A DNA stretch of 63,507 nt. Source: a bacterium. Its GTDB lineage: Bacteria; Pseudomonadota; Alphaproteobacteria; Acetobacterales; Acetobacteraceae. A model generated the notes under the pieces. That model was given only the letters and a program-made list of their open reading frames with translations. It searched no databases and had not been told where the DNA came from. Location: positions 1 through 63,507 of the forward strand of contig JAMFRO010000026.1 in NCBI GenBank assembly GCA_026224825.1. Reading direction: 5' to 3'. The position numbers and the translations under genes are program-made. Of the stretch, positions 8,259 through 15,650 are shown in pieces; the stretch's first letter is position 1; the number at the start of each line of letters is the position of its first letter.

Positions 8259-9235
8259 TGCGCCTGAAGCGAACGGATCGTACCGATGGCCTTGTCTTTG
8301 GTCCGGTTCTCGGCCCGGCGCATCATGCTCCCCAGGAGCTTGTCCATCATCGTTAGCACGGCATCGGTCAGGCTTTCCTCAAGTCGGATGCCGGCAGCGG
8401 CAAGGATCGCATGACGGCGCCTGTCGGGAAGTTCCGCCAGATGCTGCGGCGTGATGCGCGCCGCCTCGTCTGCGATCCGGTTGAACGCCGCCTGCGGGAT
8501 CGTCGCGGCACGCGAGGCCCCAATTCCCAACGCGCGAACATGGTCGAGCCGTTCGATCAGGCGCAGGATATTGCGCGGCGCCGGCGACAGGGGCGGGTTG
8601 CGCAGCCATGAGAGCCAGGTCGCGCTCTTGTCGTCGCGCCGCGACAACAGGGCGTCAAGCTGTGCGCGTTCGGATTGGCCGAGATCCCCGGCGAGCACAT
8701 CATGGACCAGATTCCCGGCCTGCTGCCGCGCCCGTCGCACGATCGCCTCGATCACCGTCACGGGTGGCAGCAGCAATCGCCGGCGTCGCATCTCGTCGAT
8801 GACGATGCCGGCAAGCCGCGAGGGCTGGATCACGGTCTGCGCGATCGGCATGGCGAACGCGACCAGTGCGTGGAAATCCGCTCGACTGAAAACGAGATGA
8901 CCGAAGCGCCGCGACAGGTCGGCGAGGTGCGTCCGCCGCGTCTCGTCGCGACGGGCGTAGTCGCGCCATGATGCGGGCAACACATCCAACTGACGGGCCA
9001 CGAACGCGAGGATCGGCATGGGCGGCGCTTCGCCGGCTTCCAGCACACGCCCCGGCCAGCGCAGATACAGCATCAGCATTGCATAGCCGAGGCTGGTGGC
9101 GTCACCACGCCGGGATGCGATCAGTTCGAGGCCGTCACGAGTCAAGGTGAAGTGGCGCGCGATCTCGCGTTCATCAAGCGAAGGATCATAATGGCCCGCA
9201 AGCATCTCGCGGGTCAGCAGGTGTCTTCTGGCCAA
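8259..9235 (-). pseudogene. tnpA: Tn3-family transposase, N-terminal third only
   Basis: About 325 residues matching the N-terminal DNA-binding part of Tn3-family TnpA (the DUF4158 type), from MARRHLLTREMLAGHYDPSL to RRAENRTKDKAIGTIRS. Family members run to about 950-1000 residues and carry their catalytic DDE triad in the missing C-terminal two thirds. The frame runs on to 8180, but only as antisense-like readthrough of the phosphatase remnant. It is divergent from tnpR, the usual Tn3 arrangement, with a res-like region between. It cannot transpose by itself. Confidence 0.85.
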
Positions 9236-9361
9236 GGTCGAACCCCTCCATGTCGCTGTCCGTCAGACGTCCGTTGGACGGTCACCGGGAATGTGTCCGT
9301 CAACTCTGGACCTTCGATGGCGATTCGGACAAGATCGCATGATGATGGGAAAACGGACACG
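9236..9361. other. Probable res (resolution) site between tnpA and tnpR
   Basis: The spacer between the divergent transposase and resolvase genes holds several short repeats of TGTCCGT or its complement: near 9257, near 9293, CGGACAAG near 9326, and CGGACAC just before the tnpR ATG. Tn3-family resolvases bind three imperfect palindromic subsites in exactly this position, and these sites also serve as promoters for both genes. Confidence 0.55.
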
Positions 9362-9931
9362 ATGGGGCGGCCCGTGGCGCTGATCGGCTATGCGCGGGTC
9401 TCCACGCCCGACCAGAAGCTCTCGCTCCAGCATGACGCGCTGGAGCGGGCGGGGTGCGAACGTGTTTTCGACGATCAGGCGTCGGGTGCCAGAACCGACA
9501 GGCCCGGTCTTGCCGAAGCGCTGGCCTATCTGCGCACCGGCGACACGCTGGTTGTGTGGAAGCTCGATCGGCTCGGCCGCTCGATGGGCCACCTGATTGA
9601 GAAGATCGGCGAGCTGGCGGCGCGAGGCATCGGGTTCCGTTCGCTCACCGAAAACATCGACACCACCACGCCGGGAGGTATGCTGGTTTTCAACATATTC
9701 GGCTCCCTCGCGCAGTTCGAACGCGATCTGATCCGCGAGCGCACCCAGGCGGGCCTGCGCGCTGCGCGCGAGCGCGGCAGCAAGGGCGGTCGCCGCCCCG
9801 TCGTCACCCCCGACAAGCTGCGCAAGGCGCGGGCGCACATCGCAGCGGGCCTCACTGTGCGCGAGGCTGCCGCTCGCCTGAAAATCGGGAAGACCGCCCT
9901 TTACAAAGCATTGGAACAACAATCGGTATGA
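9362..9931 (+). CDS. tnpR: Tn3-family resolvase (small serine recombinase)
   Basis: A 189-residue serine recombinase. The catalytic serine is in IGYARVSTPDQKLSLQHDAL, with active-site arginines in LVVWKLDRLGRSMGHL and FERDLIRERTQAGLRAARER. The C-terminus carries the resolvase helix-turn-helix (AAGLTVREAAARLKIGKTAL). I choose the ATG at 9362 because the protein then begins MGRPVALIGYARVS, normal for TnpR. The longer frame upstream runs through the res site. It resolves cointegrates at res. Appears intact and overlaps the next gene by 4 bases. Confidence 0.92.
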   Translation: MGRPVALIGYARVSTPDQKLSLQHDALERAGCERVFDDQASGARTDRPGLAEALAYLRTGDTLVVWKLDRLGRSMGHLIEKIGELAARGIGFRSLTENIDTTTPGGMLVFNIFGSLAQFERDLIRERTQAGLRAARERGSKGGRRPVVTPDKLRKARAHIAAGLTVREAAARLKIGKTALYKALEQQSV

Positions 9932-10494
9932 TCGATCTGGAAGAGCGTAGGCGTTGGAGCCCTACCAAGACCATCCTTTTGATCGGCCCAGGCGGTGCTG
10001 GGAAGTCCACGGTGGGGTCAGAGTTGGCACCACTGCTTGATCGACGCCTGATCGATCTCGATCAGGAATTCTTGCGGTTGGTGGGTAATATCGGCGAGTT
10101 CATTCGGCAATCAGGATATCCAGCCTATAAGGCGCAAAATTCCCTTCTCGCCAAGAATATCGTATCGGAAACGACAGAAGAGTTTGTGCTGGTTGCGTCT
10201 TCAGGGTTTCTGGCAAACGACAATCCGGAATCGGCCCTTAGCGCGAATAAATCTATTCTGGTATCGTCGTACTCCGTTTGCTTATTGCCATCGCGCGATT
10301 TGGAGAAAGCAGTCCACATCGTCGTGGAGCGACAGATCAGTCGCCCCTTCACCAGCGGTCGATCACGTGAGGAAGCGAGAATCCGCGAACGCTACCCGGT
10401 CTATGCCAGCCTAGGCGATTTGATCGTGTTCTCGGCCGCGCCGCCGCCCGATATCGCAAGGGCAATCGCCGCGCGCTTCCTCCCCGGAACGTAA
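9928..10494 (+). CDS. Shikimate-kinase-like P-loop protein, transposon passenger
   Basis: A 188-residue ATPase starting in a 4-base ATGA overlap with tnpR, so its translation is coupled to the resolvase. The Walker A is LIGPGGAGKSTVGSELA (about residues 19-35). The following RRLIDLDQEFLRLVG resembles the shikimate-binding acidic segment of AroK. RSREEARIRERYPVYASLGD matches the lid and C-terminal part of shikimate kinases. It lies wholly inside the transposon, 29 bases before its terminal repeat. Whether it phosphorylates shikimate is doubtful. It could be a cargo kinase with another target. Confidence 0.72.
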   Translation: MIDLEERRRWSPTKTILLIGPGGAGKSTVGSELAPLLDRRLIDLDQEFLRLVGNIGEFIRQSGYPAYKAQNSLLAKNIVSETTEEFVLVASSGFLANDNPESALSANKSILVSSYSVCLLPSRDLEKAVHIVVERQISRPFTSGRSREEARIRERYPVYASLGDLIVFSAAPPPDIARAIAARFLPGT

Positions 10495-10523
10495 CAGAAT
10501 GCCCGCCTCCGTGTCTGATATCC

Positions 10524-10562
10524 CCTTAGCGTACATAAAATGCACTTTCGTGTAGTGACCCC
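10524..10562. repeat. Right terminal inverted repeat of the Tn3-family element
   Basis: Read on the minus strand this 39-base segment begins GGGGTCACTACACG and ends TACGCTAAGG. Tn3-family ends are about 38 bases, start with GGGG and end with a conserved (T/A)CGCTAAG block, so the match in length and at both ends is good. The outer GGGG faces right, placing the transposon body on the left. Confidence 0.8.
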
Positions 10563-10573
10563 AAATAGGGGGG

Positions 10574-11269
10574 CTAGCTAGTGCCCGCAAGCTCTTGCGT
10601 GGCGCCGAGCAATCCCAGCAATGTGTGGCGCAGTGCCGCCGCGGCAGTGCCACGGGTCACAATATCAGCGGCGATGCGGCCTTGCTCCAGCACCAGCACG
10701 CGGTCGGCCAGGGCAATCGCCTCGTCCACATCATGCGTCACCAGCAGCACGGCGGGCTGATGGGCCGCACAGAGGCGGCGCAACAGCGCATGCATCTTGA
10801 GCCGCGTCAGCGCGTCGAGCGCGCCGAATGGCTCATCAGCCAGCAGCAATTGCGGTTTGCGCACCAGAGCACGGGCCAAAGCCACCCGCTGCTGCTCACC
10901 GCCAGACAACTCACCGGGCCAAGCGCGCTCGCGCCCCGCCAGCTCCACCTCGGCCAAAGCCGTGCGCCCGCGCGCCCGCGCATCGCCACCGGCCAGGCCG
11001 AGCACCACATTATCCAGCACCCGCGCCCAGGGCAGTAGCCGCGCATCTTGGAACACCACGGCAAGGCCCTCGGGCACCACAACCATGCCCGAGCCGCTCA
11101 CCTCCGTGTCGATATCGGCCAGTGCCCGCAGAAAAGTGGATTTGCCCGAGCCGGAACGGCCGAGCAAAGCAACAAACTCGCCCGGCGCGATGTCCAAGTT
11201 GAGATTGTCGAGGACAGCCTTGCCTTCATAACCGCGCTCCAAGCCGCGCACGCACACCACAGGCTTCAT
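10574..11269 (-). CDS. ssuB: Sulfonate-type ABC transporter ATP-binding protein (module 1)
   Basis: A 231-residue nitrate/sulfonate/taurine-type ATPase. Walker A is LLGRSGSGKSTFLRALAD, the signature is WPGELSGGEQQRVALARALV, Walker B is LLLADEPFGALDALT, and the switch histidine is in VLLVTHDVDEAIALADRVLV. It overlaps the permease gene by 4 bases and is the last of a four-gene, end-to-end overlapping operon. Two copies sit in the membrane complex and power import. Its stop lies only 12 bases from the Tn3 terminal repeat, so the insertion landed just beyond this operon. Confidence 0.9.
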   Translation of the reverse strand: MKPVVCVRGLERGYEGKAVLDNLNLDIAPGEFVALLGRSGSGKSTFLRALADIDTEVSGSGMVVVPEGLAVVFQDARLLPWARVLDNVVLGLAGGDARARGRTALAEVELAGRERAWPGELSGGEQQRVALARALVRKPQLLLADEPFGALDALTRLKMHALLRRLCAAHQPAVLLVTHDVDEAIALADRVLVLEQGRIAADIVTRGTAAAALRHTLLGLLGATQELAGTS

Positions 11270-12153
11270 CCGGCAAATGTCCTTTGCCAGGGGAGCAATG
11301 CTTTCGCCAGCAGCCGGACCAGAACCTCAGCGGTGAGGCCAAGAATGGCATAGACCACAAGCCCGGCGATGATGACATCCGTCTGCCCATAGGTCCCGGC
11401 CAGGCTGATCATATAGCCGATGCCGGATGTAGCATTGATCTGCTCGACCACAACCAGAGCGATCCAGGCCGCCGCCACGGCCAGGCGCAAGCCCAGCAGA
11501 AACCCCGCCAACGCCCCAGGCAGCACGATCCAGCGCAGGAATTGCAGGTAATTCAGGCGCAGCACGCAGGCCAGCTCGATATAGCGCGCCTCAATGCCGC
11601 GCAGGGCAAAATGCAGCTGCATGTAGATGGGGATGAACACCGAGATGGCGATGATCGCCACCTTCATCGGCTCGCCAATGCCCAGCCACATCACCAGCAG
11701 CGGAATGAGCGCCAGCACCGGCACGGCGCGTTTGACCTGCACCAGCCCGTCCAGCAGATATTCGCCCGTGCGCGTCAGGCCGGAGAGCAGCGCCACCACC
11801 ACACCCGCCACGGTGCCAAACGCCAGCCCTTCGCCGGCGCGCACAGCGGAGGTGGTAAAATTGCTCTCCAGCCGGCCATCGCTGGCGAGCTGCCAGAAGG
11901 TCTGCGCCACGGTCCAGGGCGCCGGCAGCACGCGCGGATCTATCCAATTAGCCCAGGCGCCGATAACCCAGCCCAGCAGCAGCAATGCCGGGCCGAGCAA
12001 GATGCCGCCCGGCACCGGCTTTGCCAGAGCGAAGCGGCGGCGCGGGATATGGGCGCGCGGGCCGATGCGGATGGTTTTTGACTCGGGGGCTGGCGCGGGC
12101 CCCGGAGACGGGGCTGCGGGATGTGCGGCAGGCTTGAGGAGGACGGAACTCAT
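11266..12153 (-). CDS. ssuC: Sulfonate-type ABC transporter permease (module 1)
   Basis: A 295-residue inner-membrane permease of the SsuC/TauC type. After a basic, proline-rich cytoplasmic start it has about six membrane segments. The ATPase-coupling EAA loop lies around IEARYIELACVLRLNYLQFL with the conserved glycine in LPGALAGFLLGLRLAVAAAW. The end, EVLVRLLAKALLPWQRTF, is typical of the family. It overlaps neighbours by 4 bases on both sides. Close in sequence to the permease of module 2 (23020-23880), including the string WIALVVVEQINATSGIGYMI. Confidence 0.89.
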   Translation of the reverse strand: MSSVLLKPAAHPAAPSPGPAPAPESKTIRIGPRAHIPRRRFALAKPVPGGILLGPALLLLGWVIGAWANWIDPRVLPAPWTVAQTFWQLASDGRLESNFTTSAVRAGEGLAFGTVAGVVVALLSGLTRTGEYLLDGLVQVKRAVPVLALIPLLVMWLGIGEPMKVAIIAISVFIPIYMQLHFALRGIEARYIELACVLRLNYLQFLRWIVLPGALAGFLLGLRLAVAAAWIALVVVEQINATSGIGYMISLAGTYGQTDVIIAGLVVYAILGLTAEVLVRLLAKALLPWQRTFAG

Positions 12154-13172
12154 GCGATGCTCCCGGACGCCTTGGCAAAGGCGGCCGCAGCCAGCGGCTC
12201 GAAGCGCCGGTCGAACAAGGTGGAAGCATCAAACACCGGCTGGCCCGAGACCGGGGCCAGCAGCTGCACAATCTGCTGCTCCTGGGCAATGGCCTCGTCC
12301 CAGGAGGCGGGCACGAGGGCCTTGCCGCTTTCCTGCACCAAATCCCGCGCATCCGCTGGCGCCAGCCCCTGCTGCTGCACGTAATAGCCCTGCGTCCAGG
12401 CCGCCGGATTGGCGTTGATCCAGGCCAGAGCACGCGCCCAGAGCTGCACATAGGCCGCCGCCGCCGCCGCCTTAGCCGGGTCCTGCAGCGTGCTCGTGGG
12501 GCCGTACAGCACGTTAATATCGTCGCGCAGCCCATGATCTATGGCGGTGGCGCCATCGCGCCCATAGCCGGCTAGATAGCGCTTCACGAACACCTCGCCC
12601 AGCGGCGCCACATCGACCTGTCGGCTGGCCAGGGCGTTGACGAACACATTGGTGGTGGAAGGCATCTGGATGAGCTGCGCATCGCCGGGCTTGAGCCCGG
12701 CGGCGGCCAGAGCACGGATGACGATAAGCCCCTGTGCCTGGCCGGGCGCGTAGGCGATGCGCTTGCCGCGCAGATCGGCAAGGGTCTTCACATTGGCGCC
12801 AGGGGCAATGCCAAGCCTGTATATTGGATGATGCAGCGGATCCTGCCGCCCCCATACCGCGGCGATCTTCACATCCAGCCCGGTCCAATGCGCCCAGAGC
12901 GGCGGCACGTTGGCGCCGGAGCCGAGATCGACTGCATGGGCGCGGATCGCCTCGTTGACATGCGGCCCGCCCTCGATGTTCGCCCATGTCACCGGAAACG
13001 GCAAAGCACTGAGCTGGCCGGAGAGGGTGAGCGCCGCCTGAATCGCCGGATCGCCAATGGTCAGGCTGGTGCCCGCTGGGATCGGGCCGAAGCCGTCGAC
13101 CAGCGAGCCATCGGCCAGCGCCATAGCCGGCACGAAAGATGCCGCACCCGCCAGGAAAATACGCCGCCTCAT
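12150..13172 (-). CDS. ssuA: Sulfonate-type ABC transporter substrate-binding protein (module 1)
   Basis: A 340-residue periplasmic binding protein with a signal peptide (MRRRIFLAGAASFVPAMALA). The N-lobe carries LPFPVTWANIEGGPHVNEAI and the family motif NVKTLADLRGKRIAYAPGQA (about residues 127-146). The C-terminus FDASTLFDRRFEPLAAAAFA matches that of the module 2 protein. It probably binds a sulfonate or sulfate ester and feeds the SsuC/SsuB complex encoded downstream. Starts within the 4-base overlap with the monooxygenase gene. Confidence 0.88.
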   Translation of the reverse strand: MRRRIFLAGAASFVPAMALADGSLVDGFGPIPAGTSLTIGDPAIQAALTLSGQLSALPFPVTWANIEGGPHVNEAIRAHAVDLGSGANVPPLWAHWTGLDVKIAAVWGRQDPLHHPIYRLGIAPGANVKTLADLRGKRIAYAPGQAQGLIVIRALAAAGLKPGDAQLIQMPSTTNVFVNALASRQVDVAPLGEVFVKRYLAGYGRDGATAIDHGLRDDINVLYGPTSTLQDPAKAAAAAAYVQLWARALAWINANPAAWTQGYYVQQQGLAPADARDLVQESGKALVPASWDEAIAQEQQIVQLLAPVSGQPVFDASTLFDRRFEPLAAAAFAKASGSIA

Positions 13173-14542
13173 GCCCGTAAGGCCGCGCCGCGCGCCATGG
13201 CAAACTGGTTCTCCGGCCGCGCCAGGCCGAGATTCTCACGCAAGGTGCGCCCCTCATATTCGCTGCGGAACAGGCCGCGGCGGCGTAGCTCCGGCAACAC
13301 GAGTTCGATGAACTCATCGAGCCCGCCGGGCAGATAGGGTGGCATGATGTTGAACCCATCGGCACCGCCTTCAACGAACCATTGTTCCAACGTGTCCACA
13401 ATGCTCTTCGGCGTTCCGACGATTGTAAAATGCCCGCGCGCGCCCGCTACTTTGAGGAAAAGCTGGCGGATGGTGAGATTATCCCGCGCCGCCATGCCGC
13501 GCAGCAACGCCTGTCGGCTCTTGCCGCCATTGGTCTCGGGCAGATCATCGGGTAGCGGCCCATCGAGGTCGATCTTGGACAGATCCACGCCGGGCGCAAT
13601 GTTGCGCAGCATCTGCAAGCCCTGCGCGGGATGCACCAGATCCTGCAGCTGCTTGTATTTCGCTTCCGCCTCCGCCTGAGTGGCGCCGATGACCGGAAAA
13701 ATGCCTGGCATGACCAGAAGCTGCTCTGGGCGCCGGCCATATTTGGGCATGCGGCCTTTCACACTGGCATAGAACTTCTGCGCGTCTTCCAGCGTCTGTT
13801 GGGCCGTGAAAATCACCTCACCAGTGCGCGCCGCCAGCTCCTGCCCGGGCTCGGACGCGCCGGCCTGTACCACCACCGGCCAGCCCTGCGGCGAACGCGC
13901 CACGTTGAGCGGCCCGCGCACGGAAAAAAACTCGCCTTTGTGGTTGGTTTCGTGCAGTTTTTCGGGATCAAAAAACTGGCCGCTCGCCTTGTCGCGCAGG
14001 AAGGAGTCATCCTCCCAGCTGTCCCAAAGTTTGGTCACGACATCGACGAATTCTTCGGCGCGCTGGTAGCGTTTGCCGTGCTCGACATGTTTCTCCAGGC
14101 TAAAATTCCTGGCTTCCGCATCGCTCGCGGAGGTCACAACATTCCAGCCGGAGCGGCCACCGCTAATATGGTCGAGCGAGGCGAATTTGCGCGCGACGTG
14201 GTACGGCTCGTTATAGGTGGTCGAGGCAGTGGCAACGAAGCCAATATGTTCGGTCACGGCCGCCAACGCCGAATACAGGGTCAACGGCTCGAAGGTCACG
14301 GCCCGGCCGGAGCGGCTCATCGATTCGGTATTATCGGCATTCTCGCGCACCGCCACACCGTCGGCGAGAAAAATCATGTCGAACTTCGCGGCCTCGGCCT
14401 TCTGCGCAAGTTCCTTGTACTGGGCGAAACTCACGCCAAGGTCCGCATTGGCGCCGGGGTGGCGCCAGGCGGCGATATGGTGACCATTAGCCTGCAGGAA
14501 CACGCCTAAACGAAGCCGCCGTTTTTGCTCTGCCATCACCAT
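13169..14542 (-). CDS. DszA/NtaA/SnaA-type FMNH2-dependent monooxygenase
   Basis: A 457-residue flavin monooxygenase of the nitrilotriacetate/dibenzothiophene-sulfone group, longer than SsuD. Family signatures: LRLGVFLQANGHHIAAWRHP at the start, FDMIFLADGVAVRENADN, TEHIGFVATASTTYNEPYHV, ISGGRSGWNVVTSASDAEAR and PVVVQAGASEPGQELAARTG. It needs reduced FMN from a separate reductase. As first gene of an overlapping operon with an SsuABC importer, it is probably the desulfonating enzyme for the imported compound. Relatives cleave C-N and C-S bonds, so the substrate is open. AGGAGAATGGTG precedes the ATG. Confidence 0.88.
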   Translation of the reverse strand: MVMAEQKRRLRLGVFLQANGHHIAAWRHPGANADLGVSFAQYKELAQKAEAAKFDMIFLADGVAVRENADNTESMSRSGRAVTFEPLTLYSALAAVTEHIGFVATASTTYNEPYHVARKFASLDHISGGRSGWNVVTSASDAEARNFSLEKHVEHGKRYQRAEEFVDVVTKLWDSWEDDSFLRDKASGQFFDPEKLHETNHKGEFFSVRGPLNVARSPQGWPVVVQAGASEPGQELAARTGEVIFTAQQTLEDAQKFYASVKGRMPKYGRRPEQLLVMPGIFPVIGATQAEAEAKYKQLQDLVHPAQGLQMLRNIAPGVDLSKIDLDGPLPDDLPETNGGKSRQALLRGMAARDNLTIRQLFLKVAGARGHFTIVGTPKSIVDTLEQWFVEGGADGFNIMPPYLPGGLDEFIELVLPELRRRGLFRSEYEGRTLRENLGLARPENQFAMARGAALRA

Positions 14543-14627
14543 TCTCCTCAGCTCAACACAAATACCATAGAGTTTATAGAATATCTAGGCCAGCGGCGGC
14601 GAGGCAACCTCCGCCGGCCGATTGTTT

Positions 14628-15584
14628 TTAGGCGTTCACTTTCGCCAACTGCTCCGCCGGGTAACGGTCGCCGGCCGTGGCACCGGGCGGAAAAGCTTCT
14701 TCCAGCGCAGTGAAATCCTCGGCGCTGAGCACGATGTTATTCGCCGCCCAGTTCTGCTCCAGATGCGAGATGTGCCGTGTGCCGGGGATCGGCACCACGC
14801 CCTTGCTCAGCACCCAGGCCAGCGACACCTGACCGATGGTCACATTATGCCGTGCCGCGACCGCCTCGATGGCCTGACGGCGCAATTTGTTGGCTGCCAC
14901 CGCCTCGGGCTTGTAGCGCGGATGGATGGAGCGGCGGTCGCCTTCGCCGCTGCTCTCCTGCCCGGCGAGAAACCCGCGCCCGAGCGGCGAATAGGCGACG
15001 TAGCCGATGCCCAGCTCACGCGTGGTAGGCAGCACATCGGCCTCGAAATCCCGCGTCCAGAGCGAATATTCCGACTGCACGGCGGTGATGGGGTAGGTTG
15101 CATGCGCGCGGCGCAATGACACATCGGACACTTCCGATAGGCCAACGGTGCGGATCTTCCCGGCCTCAACCAACCGCCCCAGCGCGCCGACAACATCCTC
15201 AATGGGATAGCGCGCATCGTAACGATGCAGATAATACAAATCGATGACCTCGATGTTCAGCCGCTTCAGGCTGGCATCAACCGCCTTGGTCGCGGCGGCG
15301 ACATCGCCATCCGGCAGCGTGCCGCCGAATTTCGTGGCAATCGTCAGACCATTACGCTTGCCCGCAATCGCCTGGCCGAGCAGCGTTTCGTTATGCCCCT
15401 GGCCATATCCCTCGGCGGTATCGAAGAAGTTAATCCCCAGCTCGATGGCACGATGCACCGTCTTGATGGATTCGGCGTCCTCGGCCTTGCCATAAGAGCT
15501 GGAGAGCCCCATGGCGCCGTAGCCCTGGCGGCTAACGCGCAGATTACCCAGCGGCACGAGATTTTGCGGTGTGATCTCGTTCAT
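14628..15584 (-). CDS. Aldo/keto reductase (second of three)
   Basis: About 318 residues. I choose the ATG at 15584 (MNEITPQNLVPLGNLRVSRQ) because TAAAGGAGTAATCAC lies directly before it. A longer frame to 15638 would run into the terminator of the receptor gene. The catalytic residues are in FFDTAEGYGQGHNETLLGQA (Asp, Tyr), ATKFGGTLPDGD (Lys) and LYYLHRYDARYP (His). IPGTRHISHLEQNW is the cofactor-binding end. It belongs to the AKR13-like group. It sits between the receptor and the monooxygenase operon, all on one strand. Confidence 0.88.
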   Translation of the reverse strand: MNEITPQNLVPLGNLRVSRQGYGAMGLSSSYGKAEDAESIKTVHRAIELGINFFDTAEGYGQGHNETLLGQAIAGKRNGLTIATKFGGTLPDGDVAAATKAVDASLKRLNIEVIDLYYLHRYDARYPIEDVVGALGRLVEAGKIRTVGLSEVSDVSLRRAHATYPITAVQSEYSLWTRDFEADVLPTTRELGIGYVAYSPLGRGFLAGQESSGEGDRRSIHPRYKPEAVAANKLRRQAIEAVAARHNVTIGQVSLAWVLSKGVVPIPGTRHISHLEQNWAANNIVLSAEDFTALEEAFPPGATAGDRYPAEQLAKVNA

Positions 15585-15614
15585 TGTGATTACTCCTTTA
15601 GGCAGTGTTGAAGA

Positions 15615-15645
15615 AGGCGGCCTGTCCACGAGGGACAAGCCGCCT
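15615..15645 (-). terminator. Rho-independent terminator after the TonB-dependent receptor
   Basis: AGGCGGCCTGTCC at 15615-15627 pairs with GGACAAGCCGCCT at 15633-15645, a 13-base stem with one mismatch and a 5-base loop. It lies just past the receptor stop at 15651 and before the next gene's ribosome-binding site. The downstream T-run is short, so termination may be partial. Confidence 0.65.
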
Positions 15646-15650
15646 TTGGC

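Larger units (their letters stand above)
8259..10562. mobile_element. Decayed Tn3-family transposon, one end intact
   Basis: Contains a truncated tnpA, a res-like spacer, an intact tnpR and one passenger gene. It ends on the right at a 39-base terminal inverted repeat (10524-10562). The left end is lost by a deletion that also removed the 5' part of the phosphatase gene. Because only one end survives, target duplication cannot be tested. Confidence 0.8.

Noticed and set aside
11284..12081. 265-codon plus-strand frame opposite the module 1 permease
   Set aside because: His/Gln/Arg-rich shadow of a membrane protein gene with no homology signal. The sense strand encodes a standard ABC permease.
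13631..14509. 292-codon plus-strand frame opposite the DszA-like monooxygenase
   Set aside because: Antisense frame without family motifs. The opposite strand is a well-supported flavin monooxygenase.
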